DNA of 44,766 nucleotides, taken from assembly GCA_963730005.1 (NCBI GenBank), contig CAVSPO010000003.1:1-44766 (forward strand). The letters run 5' to 3'. A program made the position numbers and the translations under genes. Every line of letters starts with the position of its first letter. The first letter of the stretch is position 1. Below, one piece after another: positions 17,401-26,109 of the stretch. The notes under the pieces are model-generated. The model had not been told where the DNA came from and ran no database searches. It saw only the letters and a list, made by a program, of their open reading frames with translations. Origin of the DNA: CAVSPO01 sp963730005. Lineage in GTDB: Bacteria; Actinomycetota; Actinomycetes; Propionibacteriales; Propionibacteriaceae.

Positions 17401-19596
17401 TCAAGGCCTGCCGGCACCACCCGGGATGGCCGCCGGCCCATCGTCCAACAACCTGCGGAATCCGGCCTCGTCCAGGATGGGGCGGCCCAGTTCGACAGCC
17501 TTGTCAGCGTTGGAGCCGGCTTTCTCCCCCACCACCACGAAGTCGGTCTTCCTGCTGACCGAGCCGGCGGCCTTCCCGCCGCGGGCGACGACAGCCTCGC
17601 GCGCGCTGTCCCTGCTGAAGCCCTGCAGAGCCCCCGTCACCACCACAGTGAGCCCCGCCAGTGTCTGGGGCAGGGATTCCTTCGGCTCGTCTGCCAGAGC
17701 GACGCCGGAAGCCCGCCAGCTGGCGACGATCTCGCGGTGCCAGTCGACTGCGAACCAGTCCCTGATGGCCTCGGCGATCACCAGCCCCACACCCTCGGTC
17801 TCGGCCAGCTCTTCGGTGGTCGCGTCCTGGATTGCTGCCAGTGACCCGAACCGATCGGCCAGAGCCCGGGCTGCAGTGGGACCGACGTGACGAATGGACA
17901 GCGCCACCAGTACTCGCCACAGCGGCTGGCTACGGGCCCGGTCCAGGTTCGTGAGCAACTTCCTGCCAGCCTGCGACAGCACCCGACCATTGACGATGCC
18001 CGGCGGTGGCACCGCCTCGGGGTCGTTGCGCTCGCCGGGCTTGGCGGCCCTGGTGTAGAAGGGCACCTGCACCAACTGCTCAGCAGTCAGGTCGAACAGC
18101 TTCGACTCGTTGGGCAGCACACCGCTGCCCAACAGGGCGCTGGCACCCTCCCAGCCCAGGGCCTCGATGTCCAGAGCGGACCGCGCGGCCAGTGCGAACA
18201 GGCGCTCCCGCAGCTGGGACGGGCAACCGCTGGCGTTCGGGCAGCGAATGTCCTTGTCACCCTCCTTCTCCGGACGCAGTTCCGCACCACAGCTCGGGCA
18301 GTGGGTGGGCATCACGAACTCGCGCTCGGTGCCGTCGCGCAACCCCACGACCGGCCCCAGCACTTCGGGGATGACGTCACCGGCCTTGCGCAGCACGACG
18401 GTGTCGCCGATGAGCACACCCTTTCGCCGCACCTCATACCCGTTGTGCAACGTGGCCATGCCCACCGTGGAGCCGGCCACCCGCACGGGCCGCATCACGG
18501 CGTAGGGAGTGACCCGGCCGGTGCGCCCGACATTGACCCGGATGTCCAGCAGCTCGGTGTTGACCTCCTCCGGCGGGTACTTGAAGGCGACCGCCCAGCG
18601 CGGAGCCCGTGAGGTCTGACCCAAGTGCTGCTGACTGACCAGGTCGTCGACCTTGACGACGATGCCGTCGATCTCGTGGGCCAGGTCGTGCCGGTGTTCG
18701 CCGAAGTGGGCCACGTACTGCAGAACCTCGTGCTGGCCAGACACCACCCGGAACTGTTCCGGGGTGGGCAGCCCCCACGCCCCCAACAGCTGGTAGGCCT
18801 GCGACTGGCTCCGCACCGGCGTCCCGCGCCAGGCCCCGACCCCGTGTACCAGCATGCTGAGCGGACGCGCTGCGGTGACGCTGGGATCCTTCTGGCGCAA
18901 GGATCCGGCCGCTGCATTGCGTGGGTTCGCGAACGGCGGCTTGCCCGCTTCCACCTGGGCGGCGTTGAGGTCGGCGAAAGCAGAAACCGGGAAGAACACC
19001 TCCCCGCGCACTTCGAGGAACTCCGGCACGTCCGCACCGGTCAGACGGTGCGGGATACCGGAGACCGTCAAGACATTGGGCGTGATGTCCTCACCAACCC
19101 GGCCGTCACCACGTGTGGCTCCACTGACCAGCCGCCCATCCTCGTACAACAGGTTCACGGACAGTCCGTCGATCTTCAACTCGCACAGCCACTCGGGTTC
19201 CTCACCCAGCGATGCCGTGGTGCGCGTCATCCAGTCGGCGAGTTCCTCGATGCTGAAGACGTCGTCCAGGCTGAGCATCTGCTGTGGGTGCGGCAGCGGT
19301 GCGAAGTCGGTCATCCGTTGCGGGGCGCCAACCCGCTGGGTGGGGCTATCGGGGGTGCGCAGATCGCCGTAGTCGTCCTCGAGGCGGCGCAGTGCCGCCA
19401 TCAATTCGTCGTACTCGGCATCCGACAGGGTCGGCGCATCCCGGGCGTAGTAGGCCTCCTGAGCCTCCAGGATGCGCTGGGCCAGATCGAACCAGCGGCG
19501 CCGGATCTCGGGCGTGGCCTCGGCCACCGGTGCTGGGGGGACTTCCAGCCTGACCTGGTCCTCGTCGTTGCTCACGGGGTCGGTGCTGGCTGCCAT
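17401..19596 (-). CDS. ligA: NAD-dependent DNA ligase
   Basis: The enzyme seals nicks during replication and repair using NAD. All modules are present in 731 residues: domain Ia tyrosines (AQEAYY, about 45-50), the adenylated lysine K141 in LKIDG, the OB fold, a four-cysteine zinc finger beginning CPSCG (about 430-457), helix-hairpin-helix repeats and a C-terminal BRCT domain (about 650-725). The ATG at 19594-19596 opens a short acidic N-terminal extension. It lies 30 bases after the DsbA-family gene. Confidence 0.97.
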   Translation of the reverse strand: MAASTDPVSNDEDQVRLEVPPAPVAEATPEIRRRWFDLAQRILEAQEAYYARDAPTLSDAEYDELMAALRRLEDDYGDLRTPDSPTQRVGAPQRMTDFAPLPHPQQMLSLDDVFSIEELADWMTRTTASLGEEPEWLCELKIDGLSVNLLYEDGRLVSGATRGDGRVGEDITPNVLTVSGIPHRLTGADVPEFLEVRGEVFFPVSAFADLNAAQVEAGKPPFANPRNAAAGSLRQKDPSVTAARPLSMLVHGVGAWRGTPVRSQSQAYQLLGAWGLPTPEQFRVVSGQHEVLQYVAHFGEHRHDLAHEIDGIVVKVDDLVSQQHLGQTSRAPRWAVAFKYPPEEVNTELLDIRVNVGRTGRVTPYAVMRPVRVAGSTVGMATLHNGYEVRRKGVLIGDTVVLRKAGDVIPEVLGPVVGLRDGTEREFVMPTHCPSCGAELRPEKEGDKDIRCPNASGCPSQLRERLFALAARSALDIEALGWEGASALLGSGVLPNESKLFDLTAEQLVQVPFYTRAAKPGERNDPEAVPPPGIVNGRVLSQAGRKLLTNLDRARSQPLWRVLVALSIRHVGPTAARALADRFGSLAAIQDATTEELAETEGVGLVIAEAIRDWFAVDWHREIVASWRASGVALADEPKESLPQTLAGLTVVVTGALQGFSRDSAREAVVARGGKAAGSVSRKTDFVVVGEKAGSNADKAVELGRPILDEAGFRRLLDDGPAAIPGGAGRP

Positions 19597-19626
19597 GAAC
19601 CTATCCTGCCCGACTCCAGAAAGCCC

Positions 19627-20250
19627 TCAGTCGAAGATCGGACCGAGAGTGCGAGAGCGCTTCAGCTCGAAGAACCCTTCGGCCTCGGTGACCAGCGCCA
19701 CCCCATCGAAAAGGCGGCCGGCAGCCTCTCCCTTGGGTGCCGGTGTGATCACTGGCCCGAACAACGCCTTGCCGCCGATGTGGATCACGGGGGTGCCGAC
19801 GTCCGCACCGACGGGTTCCATCCCGGCATGGTGCGAGGCGCGCAGCAGCTCGTCCCACTCGGTTGTCGCGGCTCGGTCCGCGATCTCCTCCGGTAGCCCG
19901 CACTCGGCCAGGGCTGCCTTGAGGACCGTGACGTCACCGGCAGGCTGCTTGCCGGGGTGATATCTGGTGCCCAGGGCGGTGTAGAAGGCACGAAGTGCCG
20001 CCTGACCGTGCAGCAGTTCGACGCCGATGGCTGCTCGCACACCGGCCCAGCCCTTGGCCATCAGCTGCAGGTACTGGGCGTCCAGATCGCGGCCCTCGTT
20101 CAACACCGAGAGGCTCATCACGTGGAAGACGGTGTGCACCGGCCGCACCTGCTCCACCTCGAGCATCCAGCGTGACGTCATCCATGCCCACGGGCACAGG
20201 GGGTCGAACCAGAAGTCGACGGTCTGCTTGTTCTGCTGCTGATCGCTCAT
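19627..20250 (-). CDS. DsbA-family oxidoreductase, mycothiol nitroreductase-like (Rv2466c type)
   Basis: The 207-residue protein is a thioredoxin-fold DsbA-family enzyme closely resembling mycobacterial Rv2466c, a mycothiol-dependent reductase: FWFDPLCPWAW near the start, SHHAGM, the cis-proline region VGTPVIH and the ending FFELKRSRT. Cys19 is kept but the second active-site cysteine is alanine (CPWA), so it would act by a monothiol, mycothiol-dependent mechanism. The ATG at 20248-20250 is preferred over a TTG 18 bases upstream; no strong ribosome site is visible. It precedes ligA by 30 bases and is divergent from pepN. Confidence 0.88.
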   Translation of the reverse strand: MSDQQQNKQTVDFWFDPLCPWAWMTSRWMLEVEQVRPVHTVFHVMSLSVLNEGRDLDAQYLQLMAKGWAGVRAAIGVELLHGQAALRAFYTALGTRYHPGKQPAGDVTVLKAALAECGLPEEIADRAATTEWDELLRASHHAGMEPVGADVGTPVIHIGGKALFGPVITPAPKGEAAGRLFDGVALVTEAEGFFELKRSRTLGPIFD

Positions 20251-20429
20251 GGCGACAGTCTCGCGCAAATCACCGTGCCCGTGTCGGATTCATCTGACGG
20301 CGGTGCACCACCGCAATCCAGGCGTGCAGTGATGGGCATGAGGCGGTTTCCGCACAGAACGGTTAACCTCGGAAGTCGTCCCGGTAGAACGCGTCTGCCT
20401 GGATCCGGTCAAAAGGAATTGAGAAGCTC

Positions 20430-23027
20430 ATGGATCCCGCGAACATCACGCGCGACGAGGCCCTGCACCGTTCTTCGGTGTTGGCCGTGCACAGTTACGA
20501 CGTCACTGTTGACCTGACCGGGCGTGATGTCGACGGTAGCCCATTGGCCCAGCCGGGGGAGACGTTCGTCTCGACGACCACCATCGCCTTCCAGTCGGCC
20601 GCTGAGCAGAGCTGGGTCGACCTGATCGCCGACTCGGTGCTCTCGGCGACTCTCGACGGCCAGGAGATCGACCCGGCCAGCCACCAGGCCTGCCGGCTGC
20701 CGCTGAACCTGGAGTCTGGCCTGCACACCCTCACCGTGACGGCACTGTGCCGCTACTCGCGCACGGGTGAGGGCCTGCACCGGTTCGTTGATCCCGCAGA
20801 CGGGCGTGTCTACCTGTACAGCCAGTTCGAGACCGCCGACGCCCGCCGGATGTACGCCAACTTCGAGCAGCCGGACCTGAAGGCCACCTTCAAACTGAGC
20901 GTGGTTGCCCCTGCAGGATGGCAGGTCATCTCGAACTCCGCTGCCGTCGACCCCGTCGATCTGGGCGACGCCACCCAGAGGTGGCACTTCGAGCCCACCA
21001 AGCCTCTGAGCACCTACCTGACCGCGCTGGTCGCCGGCGAATACCACGTCGAGCCGGGCGAGATCACGTCCATCGACGGCCCGGTGCCGGCCCGCCTGGT
21101 GTGCCGTCAGTCGATGGTCCCCTATCTGGATTCGGAGCGAATTCGCACCACGACCCAACGCGGTTTCGACGTGTTCGAGAAGGCCTTCGGCCTCAGCTAC
21201 CAGTTCGGCACCTATGACCAGGTCTTTGTGCCGCAGTTCAACGCAGGCGCCATGGAGAACGCGGGCTGCGTCACGATCCGCGACGAATACCTGTTCCGCT
21301 CCAGAGTCACCTCGGCCAGCTTCGAGGGCCGCGACAACACGATCCTGCACGAGTTGGCCCACATGTGGTTCGGCGACCTGGTCACGATGCGCTGGTGGGA
21401 CGACCTGTGGCTGAACGAGAGCTTTGCCGAGTGGGCCGCCTACTACGCCCAGAGCAGCATTGCGGCCCAGTTCGGCGGCTCGGATCCCTGGGTCAGCTTC
21501 GCCAATTCCCGCAAGACCTGGGCCTATCGCGAGGATCAGCTGCCCACCACCCATCCGGTGGCGGCCGACATGGTTGACCTGGAGGCCGTGGAGGACAATT
21601 TCGACGGCATCACGTACGCCAAGGGCGCCTCGGTGCTGAAGCAGCTGGTCTCGTTCGTGGGTGAGGATGCCTTCCTGGAAGGCGTCCGGGCGTACTTCGC
21701 GCAGCACGCCTACGCCAACACCGAGTTCTCCGACCTGCTGCACGCGCTGCAGGTCGCATCCAGCCGCGACCTGTCGGGTTTCTCGGGCGACTGGCTCGAG
21801 ACCGCCGGAGTCAACACCCTGACACCCGAGTTCGGGGTGGATGAGCAGGGCAACATCGACTGGTTCGACGTCGTGCAGACGGCCACCGCCGAGCATCCGG
21901 CGCTGCGCACCCAGCGCATCGCTGTGGGCCTCTACGACCTGACGCTCGAAAGCCTGGAGTGCCGGGAGTCGCTGGAGGTGGACGTGCATGGCGACCGCAC
22001 CCCGATCTCGGCCCTGATCGGCAGGCGCCCAGCCGACCTGATGCTGCTCAACGATCGCGATCTGAGCTACTGCAAGGTGCGCCTCGACGCGAAATCCTTG
22101 CGCACCGCGCTTGCCCATCTCCCGGAGCTGTCCGATCCGCTGGCCAGGTCAGTGCTGCACACCAGCCTGTGGGACATGTGGCGTGACGCCGAACTACCCA
22201 GCCGGCGCTACCTCGACGCGGTGCTCGACGCCCTGGCCTCCGAGACCGACCTCACTGCTGTCCGCAGTCAGTTGGCCAACGTCCAGCTGGCAGCAACCGG
22301 CTACTCCGCCCCGCCCGATCGGGAAGCGAACCGAGCCCACCTGGTCGCCGGCCTTGGGCGTCTGTTGAAGGGGGCACAGCCCGGCAGTGACCTCCAGTTG
22401 GCGCTGGCAGACGCCTTGATCGCGGCCGTCAGCTCCCAAGCCGGCGCGAAGCTGGTCCAGGGTTGGCTGGACGGCGAGGAAGTGCCCGATGGGCTGGTCA
22501 TCGACACCGATCGACGCTGGTCGATTCTGACCAGCCTGTCCCGGCTGGGGTGGTTGGATGACCAGCTGATCGCCGCGGAGTTGGAGCGCGACAACACCAT
22601 CGCCGGAGCCGAAGCGGCTGCCGGAGTGCGCGCGGCCGGCGCCACTGCCGCAGCAAAGGCCGAGACTTGGCGTCTGGTGAGCGAGGACCCCAGCGTCCCG
22701 AACGGAACCTACTCAGCGATCTGCCGGAACTTCTGGGCGTACGGCCAGGAGGAACTGACCGCCCCCTACGTCGCCCGCTACCTGAGCATGTGCGAGCAGA
22801 TCTCGGCCAAGCAGTGTGTCTGGGCCGGGCGGGGCCACGCGGTCATCGACACAGCCCTGAACTGGCTGTGGCCTGCCCCCCATGCTGACCAGGCCTTCAT
22901 CGACCGCGTCGACGAGTGGACAGCATCCGCGAAGCTGTCCGAGACAGTGCGCCGCGCGACCAGCGAGAACCGCGACCGGGCGCTGCGGGCACTGGCGGCG
23001 CAGGCCGCCGACGCAGGTCTGGCCTAG
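20430..23027 (+). CDS. pepN: Aminopeptidase N (M1 zinc metallopeptidase)
   Basis: A cytoplasmic aminopeptidase that trims N-terminal residues from peptides. The 865-residue protein has the substrate motif GAMEN (273-277), the zinc site HELAH (H307, E308, H311) and the third ligand E330 in NESFAEW, then the ERAP1-like helical C-terminal domain of actinobacterial PepN. AAAAGGAATTGAG provides the ribosome site. Two strong hairpins follow. The 180-base gap to the divergent DsbA-family gene holds the promoters; no clear boxes are assigned. Confidence 0.97.
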   Translation: MDPANITRDEALHRSSVLAVHSYDVTVDLTGRDVDGSPLAQPGETFVSTTTIAFQSAAEQSWVDLIADSVLSATLDGQEIDPASHQACRLPLNLESGLHTLTVTALCRYSRTGEGLHRFVDPADGRVYLYSQFETADARRMYANFEQPDLKATFKLSVVAPAGWQVISNSAAVDPVDLGDATQRWHFEPTKPLSTYLTALVAGEYHVEPGEITSIDGPVPARLVCRQSMVPYLDSERIRTTTQRGFDVFEKAFGLSYQFGTYDQVFVPQFNAGAMENAGCVTIRDEYLFRSRVTSASFEGRDNTILHELAHMWFGDLVTMRWWDDLWLNESFAEWAAYYAQSSIAAQFGGSDPWVSFANSRKTWAYREDQLPTTHPVAADMVDLEAVEDNFDGITYAKGASVLKQLVSFVGEDAFLEGVRAYFAQHAYANTEFSDLLHALQVASSRDLSGFSGDWLETAGVNTLTPEFGVDEQGNIDWFDVVQTATAEHPALRTQRIAVGLYDLTLESLECRESLEVDVHGDRTPISALIGRRPADLMLLNDRDLSYCKVRLDAKSLRTALAHLPELSDPLARSVLHTSLWDMWRDAELPSRRYLDAVLDALASETDLTAVRSQLANVQLAATGYSAPPDREANRAHLVAGLGRLLKGAQPGSDLQLALADALIAAVSSQAGAKLVQGWLDGEEVPDGLVIDTDRRWSILTSLSRLGWLDDQLIAAELERDNTIAGAEAAAGVRAAGATAAAKAETWRLVSEDPSVPNGTYSAICRNFWAYGQEELTAPYVARYLSMCEQISAKQCVWAGRGHAVIDTALNWLWPAPHADQAFIDRVDEWTASAKLSETVRRATSENRDRALRALAAQAADAGLA

Positions 23028-23041
23028 TCACAGCGCCAGAC

Positions 23042-23067
23042 GCGTGCCGGGTGGTTCGCCGGCACGC
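23042..23067 (+). terminator. First hairpin after pepN
   Basis: Nine base pairs (GCGTGCCGG with CCGGCACGC) around an eight-base loop, 15 bases after the pepN stop. It is immediately followed by a second, longer hairpin. Confidence 0.65.
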
Positions 23068-23071
23068 ACAA

Positions 23072-23113
23072 AATGCGCCCCGGGTGCTGCGGTTGCAGCA
23101 CCCGGGGCGCATT
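23072..23113. terminator. Bidirectional terminator between pepN and uxuB
   Basis: A perfect 19-base inverted repeat (23072-23090 and 23095-23113) with a four-base GGTT loop between convergent genes. The outer AAT/ATT ends give only a short T stretch. Confidence 0.85.
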
Positions 23114-23125
23114 CCTGCTGGGCTG

Positions 23126-24502
23126 TTACTTGGCGGCCTTCAGATCGAGGATCTGCTGCGCCGACCCGGTGACGAGTGCGGCGATCTTCTCGTCCGCAAC
23201 GCCGACGTACTCGAGCACCTTGGTGACCGAATCAGCCAGGTCGCCGGTGACCAGTGCCAGCAGTTCGTCCTTGAACGGATCACTGACAGGAGCACCCTCG
23301 CCGCGCAGGTTGAGCACCCACGCTGCGACTGTGCGAGCCGCACCCACCGGCTCCTCGCCACGAGCGGCGACGGCCTTCAGGGTGGGCACGGTGCGGATCG
23401 GCACCTTCTGGGAGCCGTCCATGGCGATCTGCTTGAGCAGATGCTTGATCTTCGGATTGAGGTAGCGATCGAGCAGCGCGGCGCGGTAGTCGGCGAGCTC
23501 CTGCGCCGGCAGGTCGATCACCGTCACAGCTTCGTCCCACCAGGCGTTGACCCAGCCCCGGATGACCGGATCCTGGATGGCGTCGAAGATGGTCTCGTAG
23601 CCGAGCACCGAACCGGAGTAGGCCATCAGGCTGTGCGAGCCGTTCAGCAGGAACAGTTTGCGGTCCTCCGACGGGTCGATGTCCTCGACGAACTGGGCGC
23701 CCATGGTCTCCCACTGCGGGCGCCCATTCTTGAACTCGCCGGAAAGCACCCACTCGGAGAAAGGCTCGGTGACCACCAGTGCCGGGTCCGAGACGCCGGT
23801 CAGCTTCGCGACCCGCTCCTTGTCCTCGTCCGTGGCCCGAGGCGTGATGCGGTCAACCATGGTCGTGACGAAGCTGACGTTCTGGTCCATCCACTTCTTC
23901 AGCTCGGGATCGACGTACTGGGCCGCCTGGGTGGTCACGGTCTCGACCATGGCACCGTTGTGCGGGATGTTGTCGCACGGGCAGAAGGTGAGCGGGCCAG
24001 CACCGGCAGCCCGGCGAGCCAGCAGACCGAGCACGAACTTGGCCGGGGCCGTCTTGATGTTGGTGTCCTCGGGGTTGGCCTTCAGGGCGTCCAGATCGGC
24101 CTTGACGTCCGGATTCTCGAAGTCGAGGTTGCCGTCCTTGGCGCGGCAGTAGCCGGCCTCGGTCACGGTCGAGGTGACGATCGCCAGCTGGGGGTCCTTG
24201 AAGTACTCGACCCAGGCTTCGATGTCCGAGGCCGGATGGGCTGCCGACAGCGCCGAGATGACCTCGACCTGGTCACCTTCGGGGTGCTGAGTGGCGAGCT
24301 GGTACAGGCCCTCCTGCGGAGCCAACTGCTCGGCAACTTCGCCGGAGCGGCCGGTGAAACCGGCGATGCCCCACTGTGCAGCGTCAGCGGCATGCTCGGT
24401 GTACCAGACCTGGTGGGCACGAGTGAAGTTGCCGATGCCCAGATGGACGATGCGCACCGGGGCAGCCGGACGTCCGAATTCAGCGCGATTGAGAGTCTTC
24501 AC
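23126..24502 (-). CDS. uxuB: Fructuronate reductase (mannitol dehydrogenase family)
   Basis: The enzyme reduces D-fructuronate to D-mannonate with NADH. The 458-residue protein has the N-terminal Rossmann segment RIVHLGIGNFTRAHQ and the family catalytic pattern K-x4-N-x2-H in KLFLLNGSH (about 280-290). The GTG start at 24500-24502 overlaps the uxaC stop by four bases, so the two are co-translated. Placement after uronate isomerase favours fructuronate reductase over mannitol or tagaturonate reductase. No mannonate dehydratase gene follows; convergent terminators do. Confidence 0.88.
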   Translation of the reverse strand: MKTLNRAEFGRPAAPVRIVHLGIGNFTRAHQVWYTEHAADAAQWGIAGFTGRSGEVAEQLAPQEGLYQLATQHPEGDQVEVISALSAAHPASDIEAWVEYFKDPQLAIVTSTVTEAGYCRAKDGNLDFENPDVKADLDALKANPEDTNIKTAPAKFVLGLLARRAAGAGPLTFCPCDNIPHNGAMVETVTTQAAQYVDPELKKWMDQNVSFVTTMVDRITPRATDEDKERVAKLTGVSDPALVVTEPFSEWVLSGEFKNGRPQWETMGAQFVEDIDPSEDRKLFLLNGSHSLMAYSGSVLGYETIFDAIQDPVIRGWVNAWWDEAVTVIDLPAQELADYRAALLDRYLNPKIKHLLKQIAMDGSQKVPIRTVPTLKAVAARGEEPVGAARTVAAWVLNLRGEGAPVSDPFKDELLALVTGDLADSVTKVLEYVGVADEKIAALVTGSAQQILDLKAAK

Positions 24503-25920
24503 AGGTTGAACACCTTCCGGGGGTTGTCAGCAACGAGTCGGTGAGCGGTTTCGATGGCCTCGTCGAGGTCGAGACGGTGGGAGGCCACCAATTCGGCGAG
24601 GTGGGCGGCGTCAAGACGACGACTCATGTCATGGCGGGCCGGGATGGAGCAGAAGGCGCGGGTGTCGTCGATCATGCCGGAGCTGCGCGTGAAGCCGGCC
24701 ATCTCGGTGATGGCCCTCTTCTGCCGCATGATGGCTTCAGGCGAATCGATGAACCACCAGGCCGGGCCCACATAGGCGCTGCGGTACCAGCCGACCAGCG
24801 GAGCTACCTCACGGCTGAAGGTCGTCTCATCCATCACGATGATGACGATCTTGAAGTTCGGGTTGTTGCCGTACCTGGTCAGCATGGGCTGCAGCGCGTA
24901 GGTGCACTCCACAGCGGTCGGAATGTCGTGGCCGACATCGGCGCCGTAGGTCGCGAAGGCGTCCTCGTCGTGATTGCGGTAGACGGCCGGGTGCAGGGTG
25001 ACTGTCATGCCGTCTTCGGACGCCATCCGGATCTGGTCACCGAGCAGGTGCTTGCGCATCAGCGTGCACTCGTCCACCGACGCCTGACCGGCGAAGCACT
25101 TCGCGAACAGCTTGTCGGCCTCGGTCTTGTCGAGGTAAGCCGACTCGAGGTCCTTGTGGGAGTGATCGACCGAAATGCCGCCACGTGCCTTGAAGTGGGC
25201 GCGACGATTCTCCATGGCTGCCGTGAAACCGTCCAGCGTCGAGGGGTCGATGCCGCTCACGTCGGCCAGCTTGGCCAGCAGTTCGTGCCAGTCGGCGCGC
25301 GCCGGCTCCAGGTACTTGTCGGGACGGAAAGTCGGGGTCATCCGGTGCTTCGCCGTGAAGCTGGAATCAGCAGCCAGCTTGGCATGCTCGTCGAGGGAGT
25401 CGCAGGGGTCATCCGTGGTGGCGATGAACTCGATGTTGAAGGTGTCCATCAACTCCCGCGGACGGTGCTTCTCGTCGTCGATCCAGGCCTGGATGGTGTC
25501 GTAGATGGCATCGGATGTCTGCGCCGACGGACGCTGCGTGACACCGAAGATGTTGACCAGGCTGTCGACCAGCCAGTAGCGCATCACAGTGCCGTTGTAG
25601 TCGGGGAAGTGCTCGCACAGCAGACGGAAGGCCTTTCGCGAGTCGGCCTCGCTCAGCTCCCCCCGGCCCACACCCAGGTCACTGAGCTCAACACCGTTGG
25701 CGTGCATGATGCGGTTGATGTAGTGATCCGGGGTGATCAGCAGCGAAGTGGGATCCTTGAAGGGCACGTTGTCTGACAACCACGCGGGTGGCACGTGTCC
25801 GTGCGGGGAAATGATCGGAAGGCCCCTGGTGGTTGCATAGATCTTCCGGGCGAACCCCCGAGTGGTCGGGTCCGGAGGGAAGAGTCGGTCGTCATTGAGA
25901 GTGAGCTCGGCCATAGCCAT
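24499..25920 (-). CDS. uxaC: Uronate isomerase
   Basis: The enzyme isomerises D-glucuronate to D-fructuronate (and galacturonate to tagaturonate). The 473-residue amidohydrolase-fold protein has H40 and H42 in SPHGHV, a SVDHSH segment and a C-terminal DDTRAFCSIPARHD region typical of UxaC. The frame is open upstream to 26085, but the conserved protein starts at MAMAEL; two ATGs (25918-25920 and 25912-25914) are possible and no strong ribosome site is seen. It is coupled to uxuB and divergent from the LarA-type gene. Confidence 0.93.
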   Translation of the reverse strand: MAMAELTLNDDRLFPPDPTTRGFARKIYATTRGLPIISPHGHVPPAWLSDNVPFKDPTSLLITPDHYINRIMHANGVELSDLGVGRGELSEADSRKAFRLLCEHFPDYNGTVMRYWLVDSLVNIFGVTQRPSAQTSDAIYDTIQAWIDDEKHRPRELMDTFNIEFIATTDDPCDSLDEHAKLAADSSFTAKHRMTPTFRPDKYLEPARADWHELLAKLADVSGIDPSTLDGFTAAMENRRAHFKARGGISVDHSHKDLESAYLDKTEADKLFAKCFAGQASVDECTLMRKHLLGDQIRMASEDGMTVTLHPAVYRNHDEDAFATYGADVGHDIPTAVECTYALQPMLTRYGNNPNFKIVIIVMDETTFSREVAPLVGWYRSAYVGPAWWFIDSPEAIMRQKRAITEMAGFTRSSGMIDDTRAFCSIPARHDMSRRLDAAHLAELVASHRLDLDEAIETAHRLVADNPRKVFNL

Positions 25921-25934
25921 ATATTTGCCGCTTT

Positions 25935-25982
25935 TGTGCAGAGGCACACTTGATAACAGGAAAAATGCCTTACCGGCACCAA
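25935..25982 (-). promoter_or_regulatory. Candidate uxaC promoter and palindrome
   Basis: On the minus strand TTGGTG (25977-25982) and TGTTAT (25953-25958) are 18 bases apart, a moderate promoter giving a leader of roughly 26 bases. Directly over the predicted start of transcription lies TGTGC-AGAG-GCACA (25935-25948), a perfect five-base inverted repeat that could be an operator. The same 190-base gap must hold the promoter of the divergent LarA-type gene. Confidence 0.4.
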
Positions 25983-26109
25983 TCAGCCATGTTGCCGCAA
26001 GTCGTCGCGCGACGGCCGCGGAAGCGAGACACTGATTGTGGAGCCGATTCACCAGCGGTCGGACTTGGTTCGGCTCAACGAGCATTCACCGCAACTCAGG
26101 AGACCCACC

